From the NCBI GenBank assembly GCA_037137375.1, contig JBAXKJ010000018.1:57600-121599 (forward strand): a stretch of 64,000 bases of DNA, read 5' to 3'. Shown here piece by piece: positions 51,315-59,865 of this stretch. Under the pieces are notes generated by a model. It saw only the letters and a program-made list of their open reading frames with translations. It made no database searches and was not told where the DNA came from. Source of the DNA: CAINVV01 sp037137375. GTDB lineage: Bacteria > Bacteroidota > Bacteroidia > Bacteroidales > Prolixibacteraceae. How positions within the stretch are numbered: position 1 is the stretch's first letter; each line of letters opens with the position of its first letter. The position numbers and the translations under genes were made by a program.

Positions 51315-52892
51315 TTAGAGTTTGTCGAAATTTGCAATAATCTGGCTCTTCAATACTTCACCTTTTTCAAATTGTGCCAATAATTGAGCTTTCAGGGTTT
51401 CCATTTTATCTTCGAAAAGAATACCATCGTCTTCTTCTGCTTCGGTACCGACGTAAATTCCGGGGGTAAGTTTGTAATCCTGCTTTTGGACTTCGGCAAG
51501 CGTAGCGGCCTTGCTGAAACCATCAATGTCGTTATAATTATCGCCGTTGGTTCTCCAGGCATGATAGGTATCTGCGATTCTACTGATATCTTCATTGGTG
51601 AAAACCCGCAATTTTCTGCTTGCCATGGTTCCCATTTTAGAAGCATCTACAAACAGGATCTCATTGTTCCGCTGGCGGTGTGTGCCATCTTTCCCATCAC
51701 GGTTTTTGCTAAGAATAAACAAACAGGCTGGTATCCCGGTAGTTAAGAATAATTTGTCGGGTAAACGGACAATGGCATCCACCATGCTGTTGTCGACCAT
51801 ATGCTGTCGGACGTTTCGCTCACCTTTGGAATTGGAGGTCATGGCGCCATTAGCCATTACGATGCCGGCAGTTCCAGTATCGCTCAGGTGAGACCAAAAA
51901 GTTTGCATCCACATGTAATTCGCGCTACCGTCGGTCGTAAATTCTTCTTTGGGTCCGAATAGTCGGGGATCGCCTTCAGGCAGATCTTCGGGGTGCCAGT
52001 TGCTCACATTAAAGGGAGGATTAGCAATTACATAATCAGCTTTTAGGGCTGGAAATTTATCGTCCAGCAAGGAGTTGCCCAATTTAATATCGAAAGAGAG
52101 GTCTCTTAGCATCAGGTTCATCAAACACAAACGGAGAGTTTGGGCGGTCATTTCCTGTCCGTAAATGGAGATGTCGTTTTTGTTGCCACCATGCTCGCTG
52201 ATAAACCTTAAACTCTGGACGAACATGCCGCCACTGCCGCAGGCCGGGTCGAATATGCGTCCCTTGTAAGGTTCGAGAATTTGTACCAGCAAACGAACGA
52301 TGCTTCCCGGCGTGAAGAACTGTCCGGCACCGGAACCTTCGGCCATCGCGAAACGGCCAATGTAATATTCGTAAATACGGCCCAGAATATCACTTTCGGG
52401 ATTTTCCTTTTCTGAAAATTTTGGATGTGAAAGAAGGTTGATGATTCCTCCGGTTTGCTTGGCAGACAATTCGCTTCGTACAAAAATGCGGGGTAATATG
52501 TTATTAAGTTGTGGATTATGCTCTGTCAGCAAATCCTGGATCACATCAAAGGCATCATCCACTTTTACCTTGATGTCGTCTTGCTCCGCATTGTCTTTTA
52601 AATATTGCCACGCTGCTTTTTTAGGTATTTTCAAGGTATTGCGGGAACGGTATTCATCAGGATCGTCCAGGATATATTTTTTTTCTTCCCTGTTGGTTGT
52701 GTAATAAGTTGACCCGGTGTCTTTCAGGAGTCCTTTTATTTCGTCATGTACAATTTCGTATCGTTCACTCAGGTGTTTAAGGAATACGAGCGGTAGAATG
52801 TAGTTTTTATAGTTGTTCTCTGAAACTGCGCCTCTTAGTTCGTTCGCCGCATCCCAAAGCTCTTTTTCAAAATCGATGTCAGCTTTTGCCAT
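51315..52892 (-). CDS. hsdM: Type I restriction-modification DNA methylase (HsdM)
   Basis: 525 residues, N6-adenine methyltransferase of the type I system. N-terminal HsdM_N helical domain (KELWDAANELRGAVSENNYKNYILPLVFLKHLSERYE), AdoMet motif IFDPACGSGGMFVQSL (about 220-235), catalytic motif IV YVIANPPFNVSNW (Asn about 290), GIVMANGAMTSN and IVRLPDKLFLTTGIPACLFIL. The C-terminal tail is helical and contacts HsdS in known complexes. It appears intact and is the first gene of the locus. Confidence 0.96.
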   Translation of the reverse strand: MAKADIDFEKELWDAANELRGAVSENNYKNYILPLVFLKHLSERYEIVHDEIKGLLKDTGSTYYTTNREEKKYILDDPDEYRSRNTLKIPKKAAWQYLKDNAEQDDIKVKVDDAFDVIQDLLTEHNPQLNNILPRIFVRSELSAKQTGGIINLLSHPKFSEKENPESDILGRIYEYYIGRFAMAEGSGAGQFFTPGSIVRLLVQILEPYKGRIFDPACGSGGMFVQSLRFISEHGGNKNDISIYGQEMTAQTLRLCLMNLMLRDLSFDIKLGNSLLDDKFPALKADYVIANPPFNVSNWHPEDLPEGDPRLFGPKEEFTTDGSANYMWMQTFWSHLSDTGTAGIVMANGAMTSNSKGERNVRQHMVDNSMVDAIVRLPDKLFLTTGIPACLFILSKNRDGKDGTHRQRNNEILFVDASKMGTMASRKLRVFTNEDISRIADTYHAWRTNGDNYNDIDGFSKAATLAEVQKQDYKLTPGIYVGTEAEEDDGILFEDKMETLKAQLLAQFEKGEVLKSQIIANFDKL

Positions 52893-52955
52893 TAGGTTAG
52901 GTTATCAAAATATTTATAAAGGTAATAATACCGGCAAGTTATGAGGCAGTCAAAA

Positions 52956-54191
52956 TTATTTTTTCTTCCAGTGCAGGTCGGCAAAATCCATAAAAAAGTT
53001 CCAGTCTTTTAAGAGCATGTTGTGCTTGCCATCGCGTATGTGGTAAGCAATATTTCCACTTTTGACGGGAGCATTCAGCGGTGGTATGGATTGACTCAAA
53101 CTCGACTTGTCTGTGAATAAGTTAAAGGCAGGAACCGCGTTTTGCAGCGCGATGTATTGACCATGCGGATCTCCCCAAAGATCGTTTTCGGCACTGGCTA
53201 TATACAATAGCCGCGGGGCAGTCAGCGCCATCAGCATGTGAAAGTCGATCGGCAGTGCATCTTCATTGTTGTTGTAGATTCGGAAATTGGTACAGAACCA
53301 ATGCGGAAAAGCCCTGTTGATCTCATAGATAGTCTCTCCAATGCGACGCCGGCTGATCGAAGAACCTCCGCATCCTGCTTCATTACAGACTACCATTGCG
53401 ATGCGTTGGTCGTTGGCGCCAGCCCACAGAGAGGTTTTGGCACCCCTCGAATGTCCTACTACAGCAATTTTTTTAGAGTCGATCCGTTTATCTGTGATTA
53501 GGTAATCCACGCACCTGCTGGCACCCCAGGCCCAGGCAGCAATAGTTCCCCACGATTCAGGCGTCCTGCCATTGTCGAGCAACCCATGGATCCCGTTTTT
53601 GAACCCATCATCCTTGTCCGGGTCGACATCGGCATTGTCAAAAGCGGCAATCGCGTAACCCCGGGCGATGGCCTCTTCGGCTGGCCAGAATTCGCTTTTT
53701 TTGCTTCTGGAGAAATCAATATTTCCAGGATCCCGGTTGCAGATTAACAAAAAAACTGGAACGGGTTTGACAGCACTATTCGGGATAAAAAGTCCCATGT
53801 GAATCGTCAGCGTTTTTCCTTGAGCGGAGATGGCAATATCCACCATCTTCAGCGTGGCTTGTCCGTTCATGGCATTTTTGTCTTCCTTCACTACCGTGAC
53901 GCTCTTCTGAAATGCAGTCGCGGGAACACGTCCAAATACCTGTGAAGTAAATAGTTCCAGCAATTCAGGACGGCGCAGTTTTTCCCAGTCTTTGCTGTTA
54001 GTTATCTTTTGACCATTTATAGCCGTTAGCAGTTCGGGTAATACATAAGGTGGAATCGAGGATTCATCATAATTCACCTCTTTTAAACCTGTGGCAGGTA
54101 CTGATTGCTTAGAGCCTGTCGGTAGAATCGTCTTATTCTGGGCATAAAGTGACCAGGGAAGCAGAAATAAAATACAAAGGAATAATCTCAT
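52956..54191 (-). CDS. Secreted CE15-type glucuronoyl esterase
   Basis: 411 residues with a signal peptide (MRLFLCILFLLPWSLYAQ). An alpha/beta hydrolase like bacterial CE15 4-O-methyl-glucuronoyl esterases: the nucleophile elbow AVVGHSRGAKTSLWAGA (Ser about 248), CNEAGCGGSSISRRRIGE with a Glu in the acid position, YLITDKRIDSKKI before it, and a C-terminal His in HIRDGKHNMLLKDWNFFMDF. CE15 enzymes cut ester links between lignin and glucuronic acid of xylan; related enzymes may act on other uronate esters. Last of a leftward secreted-enzyme set (gap 42 bp to the heparinase-like gene). Confidence 0.87.
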   Translation of the reverse strand: MRLFLCILFLLPWSLYAQNKTILPTGSKQSVPATGLKEVNYDESSIPPYVLPELLTAINGQKITNSKDWEKLRRPELLELFTSQVFGRVPATAFQKSVTVVKEDKNAMNGQATLKMVDIAISAQGKTLTIHMGLFIPNSAVKPVPVFLLICNRDPGNIDFSRSKKSEFWPAEEAIARGYAIAAFDNADVDPDKDDGFKNGIHGLLDNGRTPESWGTIAAWAWGASRCVDYLITDKRIDSKKIAVVGHSRGAKTSLWAGANDQRIAMVVCNEAGCGGSSISRRRIGETIYEINRAFPHWFCTNFRIYNNNEDALPIDFHMLMALTAPRLLYIASAENDLWGDPHGQYIALQNAVPAFNLFTDKSSLSQSIPPLNAPVKSGNIAYHIRDGKHNMLLKDWNFFMDFADLHWKKK

Positions 54192-54233
54192 AAATATTTG
54201 ATTTAGTGCTATCTAAATAATATTCACTTAAAA

Positions 54234-56957
54234 CTAATTCAGCGAAATTAACCCATTTTTGACCGCGGGGACTTCTATCACAAGCTGATTGCCAGTTTTC
54301 GTTACCTTTAAATCAAGCTGTTTTCCTTCTGCTTTCATGGTTATTGTCTTGATGCCATTGGCAGGCATTCCTATTTCAATAGCCTGATTACATGTTAGTT
54401 CCATCGTATTGCCATTAACCGATAAATTGGCTGATCCATCGGCCGAAACCGACTTCAGGGAATAACCGCTCTTCATGATCTCTTTTCCTTTACCAAGATA
54501 GAGTTTGACAAGCTTTCCATTTTTAAAATCAGCCACTCCGAAATAACCTCGGATAAATCCGTTTTTGGCCATGTATTTCTTTTCAGGATCGGTCGATTGA
54601 AGAATTTCCTGGTAAGATTTGTCCTTGTTGAAGACGGTTAAGGCGGTAAAAACCTCGGGACTGGCACTCTTTTCAACCGAAATTTTCTCGACGGTGTAAC
54701 CTTCTTTTCCTTTGAAGGGTTCGAAGACGGTGATAAAGGGTTTTGTGCGGGCTTCGGTGTTGGTATGCACCGTGAAAAGCGGTAACGGACTACCGTGATA
54801 ATGTTCGCCGGAAGTCTTGGTTTTGGGGGATTTTGCCTTGTAATAGGTTCTGCCACTGAATCCCTGCATCAGCGCTTGCAGGTAGAGGTCGTCTGAGTGA
54901 TCGCCCTTTATTGAAAATAGTGCGGTCACATTTTCATTGATTCCGCCAAGTATTTCGACATCAGTGTAGAAACGGAAACCGGGATAGTCCTTCTCTGTTT
55001 TTGGGTAGCTGGCAGGCGCAGTTTTCAAAGGCTGACGATTGGCATCAAGGAAATTGACGTCATCGCCAATGTTATGGTAAACATAATCGTTGCTGATTTT
55101 ATTGTCCGACCTGAAAATATCGACATAATACCCGCTGGTTGGGGAGGTCCTAATGATCGATAAAATCCTTGATTGATTAGTCTGGGTAGATTTATCGAGG
55201 TATCGGGTGTCGGAGAAAGAAAAATCCGGAGAAACAGCCTCCTGATCGGGTAGTGGTTCCATGGCGGAAAGGTCTAGATGGCCAACATCCTTGGTGCCGG
55301 CAGCACCGTTGAAAGGCACGGAACTGGAGGAACCGGCTGCCACTACGGTATTGTGGGCGCCCCATTGACTGTAATAATTACGATGAAGTGGATGCTCATA
55401 ATTGGGGCCGGAGCCGGCATCGATTCCCAAAACATCGCCCACGCCATATAGTTCGATGGCCATTCCGTTGCAATGGTTATGGTTGTAGGAGGCGCACTGA
55501 ACGCCGATCATAAGGCCCGTTTGAGGATCCGTCCCGTTTCGCTGTATAAAATATTTGGCGAAATCGAGCGTTCCGGTCCTGGCCCAGCGGTAGGTAGCGG
55601 TCGTCTTCGGAAGGTCGGGTAAGTAACATAACAATCCCAAAAATCCGGATTCCTCCCGCTTGTACATTCCACCTTCGATGAGTTTGTTTATGGAAGCGAG
55701 CATATCTGGCAGAATAGGCTGGTTGTATTTAACGGCTCCCAGGATTCCAATTTCAAGTGATTCAGCACTTTGGGAAGACCTTCCGGTATCACCAAATCCT
55801 GCGGCGACCAGATTTGGGAATGAATATTTCAGCATGGCATAAGAGGCCTTGAACAGTGCAGGAAATTTCAGAAACACATCATAACCGTTCTTTTCCAAGG
55901 CCAGCGAAGAGATCAGCAGGTTGCTAACCGGAAAGTTGTGGTAACCGCCGGGTTCTTTCCAATGCCCATCCGGCGTTAGCCATTTCTCGACCGTAGAAGG
56001 AAGCGCCAGCTGACCGCAACCGCCATTAATGGTGTCTTTCGAAAGGATAAACTGCAGGTAATAATCCTGTTTTTGCTTGTTTTCGAGGTTCAACGTGGCA
56101 AAAACCATGGTGGAGCTTTCGGCAGCATACCAGTTATTGTTCCAGAAGCCCCGAAAGGCAAGGGTAGAGGCGATTTTTTCGAAGACGGTGTCATACCAGT
56201 GCAGGTCATAGCCATTTTGCTTCATAAACGGCTTCACGAAATCATAAGCCAGTATCGCGGGACGATAATTTGCATCGCCGAGTGTCTGCATATCCAAAAA
56301 ACCTGTTCTGCAGGGTCCGACGATTGCTTCCTGGAAATAGGCTCCTTTGGCCCACTGATCGATGATGTCGGCTGCAAAACGGGCACATTTAACATCCCCG
56401 TTGATCCAATATAAAATGGCAGCATCGAGGGCCAGGGAATTGATTTCACCATTAATGGCAGCATAGAATTCCTGTGGATCGATCCAGTCCTTCTTCCCTG
56501 TTTCAGGATTTAAGCACTGCATGACCCTGGCAGTATCATTGGGAACCAGTTCTTCGAGTGACGGTTTCCGGTAGGGCGAACCCTTTTCAGTGATCGGAGC
56601 GCGCAGGTAGGTGGAAACCCTTACGGTCGGATTGGGTGCATTGCCGGTCCAGTTGACCAGCCGCATCCCATTGTTGTCGGAAAAAACCGTAGTATAATAC
56701 TTACCAGGAATCCGGTTCATCTGGTACCTGCTCAATATCCACTGAGGGTCCGTGGCGTGACGATCGGCATAAGGGGTGACCCTTTTGCTGATCTTATCCA
56801 GGATGGTTCTGGCCCATTCCTGCGTCTGCACTTTTTTAATGACTGCCTGCTTATCCGCATCCTGAACCAGAATATGCGGGTTTTGTGCAAAAATAAAGGA
56901 ACTTGCACATAGTAGAATTAATAGCAGGATTGACTTTGGATTTCCTGAATGTACCAT
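54234..56957 (-). CDS. Secreted heparinase II/III-like polysaccharide lyase
   Basis: 907 residues with a signal peptide (SILLLILLCASSFIFA). Helical toroid in the N-terminal half (LALDAAILYWINGDVKCARFAADII, AFRGFWNNNWYAAESSTMVFA, GYHNFPVSNLLISSLALEKNG), then a beta-sandwich from about residue 480 with SYNHNHCNGMAIELYGVGDVLGIDAG and YYSQWGAHNTVVA, the segment that in heparinase-like lyases supplies metal or catalytic histidines. The C-terminus (about 720-907) is a further beta domain. The fold suggests elimination on a uronic acid polymer (alginate, glucuronan or similar). I cannot assign a numbered PL family. Confidence 0.82.
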   Translation of the reverse strand: MVHSGNPKSILLLILLCASSFIFAQNPHILVQDADKQAVIKKVQTQEWARTILDKISKRVTPYADRHATDPQWILSRYQMNRIPGKYYTTVFSDNNGMRLVNWTGNAPNPTVRVSTYLRAPITEKGSPYRKPSLEELVPNDTARVMQCLNPETGKKDWIDPQEFYAAINGEINSLALDAAILYWINGDVKCARFAADIIDQWAKGAYFQEAIVGPCRTGFLDMQTLGDANYRPAILAYDFVKPFMKQNGYDLHWYDTVFEKIASTLAFRGFWNNNWYAAESSTMVFATLNLENKQKQDYYLQFILSKDTINGGCGQLALPSTVEKWLTPDGHWKEPGGYHNFPVSNLLISSLALEKNGYDVFLKFPALFKASYAMLKYSFPNLVAAGFGDTGRSSQSAESLEIGILGAVKYNQPILPDMLASINKLIEGGMYKREESGFLGLLCYLPDLPKTTATYRWARTGTLDFAKYFIQRNGTDPQTGLMIGVQCASYNHNHCNGMAIELYGVGDVLGIDAGSGPNYEHPLHRNYYSQWGAHNTVVAAGSSSSVPFNGAAGTKDVGHLDLSAMEPLPDQEAVSPDFSFSDTRYLDKSTQTNQSRILSIIRTSPTSGYYVDIFRSDNKISNDYVYHNIGDDVNFLDANRQPLKTAPASYPKTEKDYPGFRFYTDVEILGGINENVTALFSIKGDHSDDLYLQALMQGFSGRTYYKAKSPKTKTSGEHYHGSPLPLFTVHTNTEARTKPFITVFEPFKGKEGYTVEKISVEKSASPEVFTALTVFNKDKSYQEILQSTDPEKKYMAKNGFIRGYFGVADFKNGKLVKLYLGKGKEIMKSGYSLKSVSADGSANLSVNGNTMELTCNQAIEIGMPANGIKTITMKAEGKQLDLKVTKTGNQLVIEVPAVKNGLISLN

Positions 56958-57038
56958 AGTTGAATTGTTATAAAAATATAGATTAAATTCTCTCAGTTAC
57001 TTGTCGAACAAGAAGTTATCTTTATTCAGTTGATTTCT

Positions 57039-58223
57039 TTATTTCAGCCAGATTACAGGATGTCTGACCGGCAGATTTCTGATCACTTCCGGATGGGTAG
57101 GTTTGGAAGGCAGCTTTATAAATGATTGAATGTACTGTTCATTTTGGTAAGCGATTCCGGCGAATAGCAGGCAGGATTGTCTGACCGGCCACTCTTCCCA
57201 GATGTAAATATCTTTAGCAAAAGGCCATTTTGTTTTGTCGGCGATGAAGGGAAAAATATATGCCATCCCTTTTTTCAGGGATTTTCCATCCGGGGTGGTG
57301 TATTCGAAAAGGTTATCTGTTGGCGTGGAGAGAATACGGGCCACATTGCAGAAGGCGTCGATGTTAAACAGCGAATAGCCAAAGGGTTTTGTTCTTTTTA
57401 TTTCTAGCGGGAAACTGCCGTCTTCGGACATTTGAGAAGGCAGCATAATATTTTTAAAGCGATCAATACACATTTTTTTCACCTTCTCGTCACCCACCAG
57501 CACAGCCATCGAGGAGGCTGTCGCTACCCAGCAGGTACCGTGGTTGTTTTTGGCGTTCATCTCGTCGATTCCGTAGGAGTGAGTAGTCATCCAGTTGAGG
57601 AACGTACTGAACCACAATTTTATTTTAGCTGCCTCCGTAGCAGGGATTGCCTTTTTATCTATCAGTATCTTAGCTGATTGAGCTACTTCAACAAGGTGAT
57701 AAGCGTCTATCAGACCGATACCTCTTCCGGTAAATCGTCCCCAGATGGCCTGGGCATAAAGCATATTTGGATTCATCCTGGTAAGTGAATCCACCAACCA
57801 GGCCTTGAGATGTTCTAATGCTTTATCAGCATATTTTTGTTTACCAGTCAGTAGCCAGGCAGATGTTTCGGTGGCGGTGATATCGCAAAACCGGATCATT
57901 GCAAGACGATGATCGGAGAAATTATCCGGATTGCTTTGTCCGTCTTTTTGAATGTAAGGGGCAGTAGCATTCGAAGGATCAGGCCACCAATAATCTCCTT
58001 CCGAATAAAAATCGTGTGCACCACCGGCACTGCGTTTGCAATGGCTTGCGGTAACAGTCACCGGCTTCTCGGTCATCATTTTGTCTGCTTGCAGGATGGT
58101 TTCCTTCTCAATATTATTAATAACCTGTGCGGAAAGTTTCGATTTATCTACTGCGATTAAGGGATTAACAGTCAGATTCAGCAGGAGACAAAGGATCAAA
58201 AAGGTGCCGGTAGATTTTAGCAT
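57039..58223 (-). CDS. Secreted alginate-lyase-family protein (PF05426, PL38-like)
   Basis: 394 residues with a signal peptide (MLKSTGTFLILCLLLNLTVNPLIA). An alpha/alpha-toroid with HDFYSEGDYWWPDPSN, HRLAMIRFCDI, PNMLYAQAIWGRFTGRGIGLID and the catalytic-type EMNAKNNHGTCWVATASSMA (Asn227, His228), then MSEDGSFPLEIKRTKPFGYSLFNIDAF. This is the Pfam alginate lyase family; within it the DYWWPDP and NNHGTCW pattern is like PL38 enzymes acting on glucuronan or alginate. The substrate is not settled. It lies between the heparinase-like gene and the Gfo/Idh/MocA gene on the same strand. Confidence 0.83.
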   Translation of the reverse strand: MLKSTGTFLILCLLLNLTVNPLIAVDKSKLSAQVINNIEKETILQADKMMTEKPVTVTASHCKRSAGGAHDFYSEGDYWWPDPSNATAPYIQKDGQSNPDNFSDHRLAMIRFCDITATETSAWLLTGKQKYADKALEHLKAWLVDSLTRMNPNMLYAQAIWGRFTGRGIGLIDAYHLVEVAQSAKILIDKKAIPATEAAKIKLWFSTFLNWMTTHSYGIDEMNAKNNHGTCWVATASSMAVLVGDEKVKKMCIDRFKNIMLPSQMSEDGSFPLEIKRTKPFGYSLFNIDAFCNVARILSTPTDNLFEYTTPDGKSLKKGMAYIFPFIADKTKWPFAKDIYIWEEWPVRQSCLLFAGIAYQNEQYIQSFIKLPSKPTHPEVIRNLPVRHPVIWLK

Positions 58224-58299
58224 TTTGTGGGGTATTGAATCCTGCCGGTAGGAAAATCCCGGTAGGGAAAGCTTGTGTGTTAAAGTGTAATTTATTCAG

Positions 58300-58338
58300 G
58301 AAAAAACACCCGTCGGGTTTTGGTGGCCCGACGGGTGT
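58300..58338 (-). terminator. Intrinsic terminator after the Gfo/Idh/MocA gene
   Basis: ACACCCGTCGGG (58306-58317) pairs with CCCGACGGGTGT (58327-58338) around a 9-nt loop. On the minus strand it is followed by TTTTTT. It separates the oxidoreductase gene from the lyase/esterase genes downstream. Confidence 0.8.
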
Positions 58339-58360
58339 AATCAATAATATGATGGACAGA

Positions 58361-59803
58361 TTAGAGTTTATAGTATTGCTCCCAACCAGTGCGTGGAGGC
58401 GCTCCAACTAATAACTCGTTGGCAATCTTGTTGTTGGTAATTATTTTCCGTTCGCGATCGAAAGCAAGTTTGGTATTCAATTGTTGAGCTAAGACACCCA
58501 AGTTGAATACCTGGCTCAAAGGACCTGCAATTTCGAACCTTGAGCGGCAAGCCTCTTCACCCTTCACTCCTTTCAGGAAGTTGGCATAATGGTTGGAAGG
58601 ACTCTTTGGAACCACCGGAAGTTTGGACTCCATTTCTTTGGCTTTGGCTTCAGGAATGATAGACAGGGTACTGGCATGTGAACCTCCTTTGAAAGTCAGT
58701 TCCTTGCTGTAAATGATCTTACCGGGATTAAGTTTGGATGGCTGGATTTTTCCATTGCTTGCAGCTGGAATATTGGGATCCAGTGCTGTGGTGCCTCCAT
58801 AACCTTCCGGAACCTGAGGAACATTGTTTACGCCGTCATACCAGGTGATATTGACCGGTGGCATATTGCCCCGTTTCGGAAATTTGAAGGAGAGGGTAGT
58901 AGATTGAGGAAAGAAAAAGGTGTTGTAACCTTCACTTTTCAAGCACTCAATTTCGTATGGAAGTCCCAGTTCGAGGAATTCGTGGATAGTATCGATGATG
59001 TGTGCGCCCCAGTCGCCCAATGCACCCATGCCGAAATCGTACCAGCAGCGCCATTGTCCAAGATGATAATCCTTGTTGTAATCATGGTGCAGTTTGGTTG
59101 TCATGTGCCAGGTTTCCCAATCGAGGGTGGCAGGAATTTCCTGTTTTTCTGGGTATTTGGCATTCTTGAAATCCCATCCATGCCATCTCCGTGCCGAATT
59201 CATGTGAGCAGTAACGGCTGTCACATCCTTGATGATACCTGCCTCTTTCCAGGCCTTGAACTGGAAATAGTTGGCTTCACTGTGGCCCTGATTACCCATT
59301 TGAGTGGCTACCTTGTATTTTTTAGCGGCTTTGATCATCAGTTCAACCTCATTGAAAGTGCGTCCCATGGGTTTCTCCGAATAGATACCCTTGCCTTCAC
59401 TCATGGCCAGCATGGCGATAGGAAAATGAGCAAAGTCTGGTACTCCGGCTGTTACAGCATCAAATTGTTTACCCATTTTGTCGAACATCTCCCTGAAATC
59501 CTTAAAACGGGGAACATTCGGGAAGTTTTTAAGCGTTTCCTGTGTGTGTGGAGCGCCCATGTCGACATCGCATAAGGCTACGATGTTGCAAAGTCCAGTT
59601 TTGTAAAGGTCTTTGATATCCGATCCGCCCTGGTTGCCAATGCCGCAGCAGGCAAGGTTGACTTTATCGCTTGGACTGACAGGTTTCGGGGTAGGAGTGG
59701 TTCCCATTGCATTTTGGGTAAGCAAGGTGGGAAGAGAAACTGCAGCGGTCAGTGCTGCGGCATTCTTAATGAAAGAACGCCTTGATTCATCATTTGATTT
59801 CAT
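58361..59803 (-). CDS. Exported Gfo/Idh/MocA-family oxidoreductase
   Basis: 480 residues with a Tat-like N-terminus (RRSFIKNAAALTAAVSLP). Rossmann fold with NLACCGIGNQGGSDIKDLYKTG for NAD(P), VALCDVDMGAP, then YSEKPMGRTFNEVE with the EKP motif Lys. The C-terminal alpha/beta domain contains WRCWYDFGMGALGDWGAHIIDTIHEFLEL. Family members oxidise or epimerise sugars using bound NAD(P); the exported long form (about 450-480 residues) is common in Bacteroidota. The substrate is unknown but context suggests a sugar released by the neighbouring lyases. Confidence 0.9.
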   Translation of the reverse strand: MKSNDESRRSFIKNAAALTAAVSLPTLLTQNAMGTTPTPKPVSPSDKVNLACCGIGNQGGSDIKDLYKTGLCNIVALCDVDMGAPHTQETLKNFPNVPRFKDFREMFDKMGKQFDAVTAGVPDFAHFPIAMLAMSEGKGIYSEKPMGRTFNEVELMIKAAKKYKVATQMGNQGHSEANYFQFKAWKEAGIIKDVTAVTAHMNSARRWHGWDFKNAKYPEKQEIPATLDWETWHMTTKLHHDYNKDYHLGQWRCWYDFGMGALGDWGAHIIDTIHEFLELGLPYEIECLKSEGYNTFFFPQSTTLSFKFPKRGNMPPVNITWYDGVNNVPQVPEGYGGTTALDPNIPAASNGKIQPSKLNPGKIIYSKELTFKGGSHASTLSIIPEAKAKEMESKLPVVPKSPSNHYANFLKGVKGEEACRSRFEIAGPLSQVFNLGVLAQQLNTKLAFDRERKIITNNKIANELLVGAPPRTGWEQYYKL

Positions 59804-59865
59804 AAAGATTGATTTAATAATTGTAAAATTGAAATGTATTAATTTGTCGTAGTGAGATTAAAATA

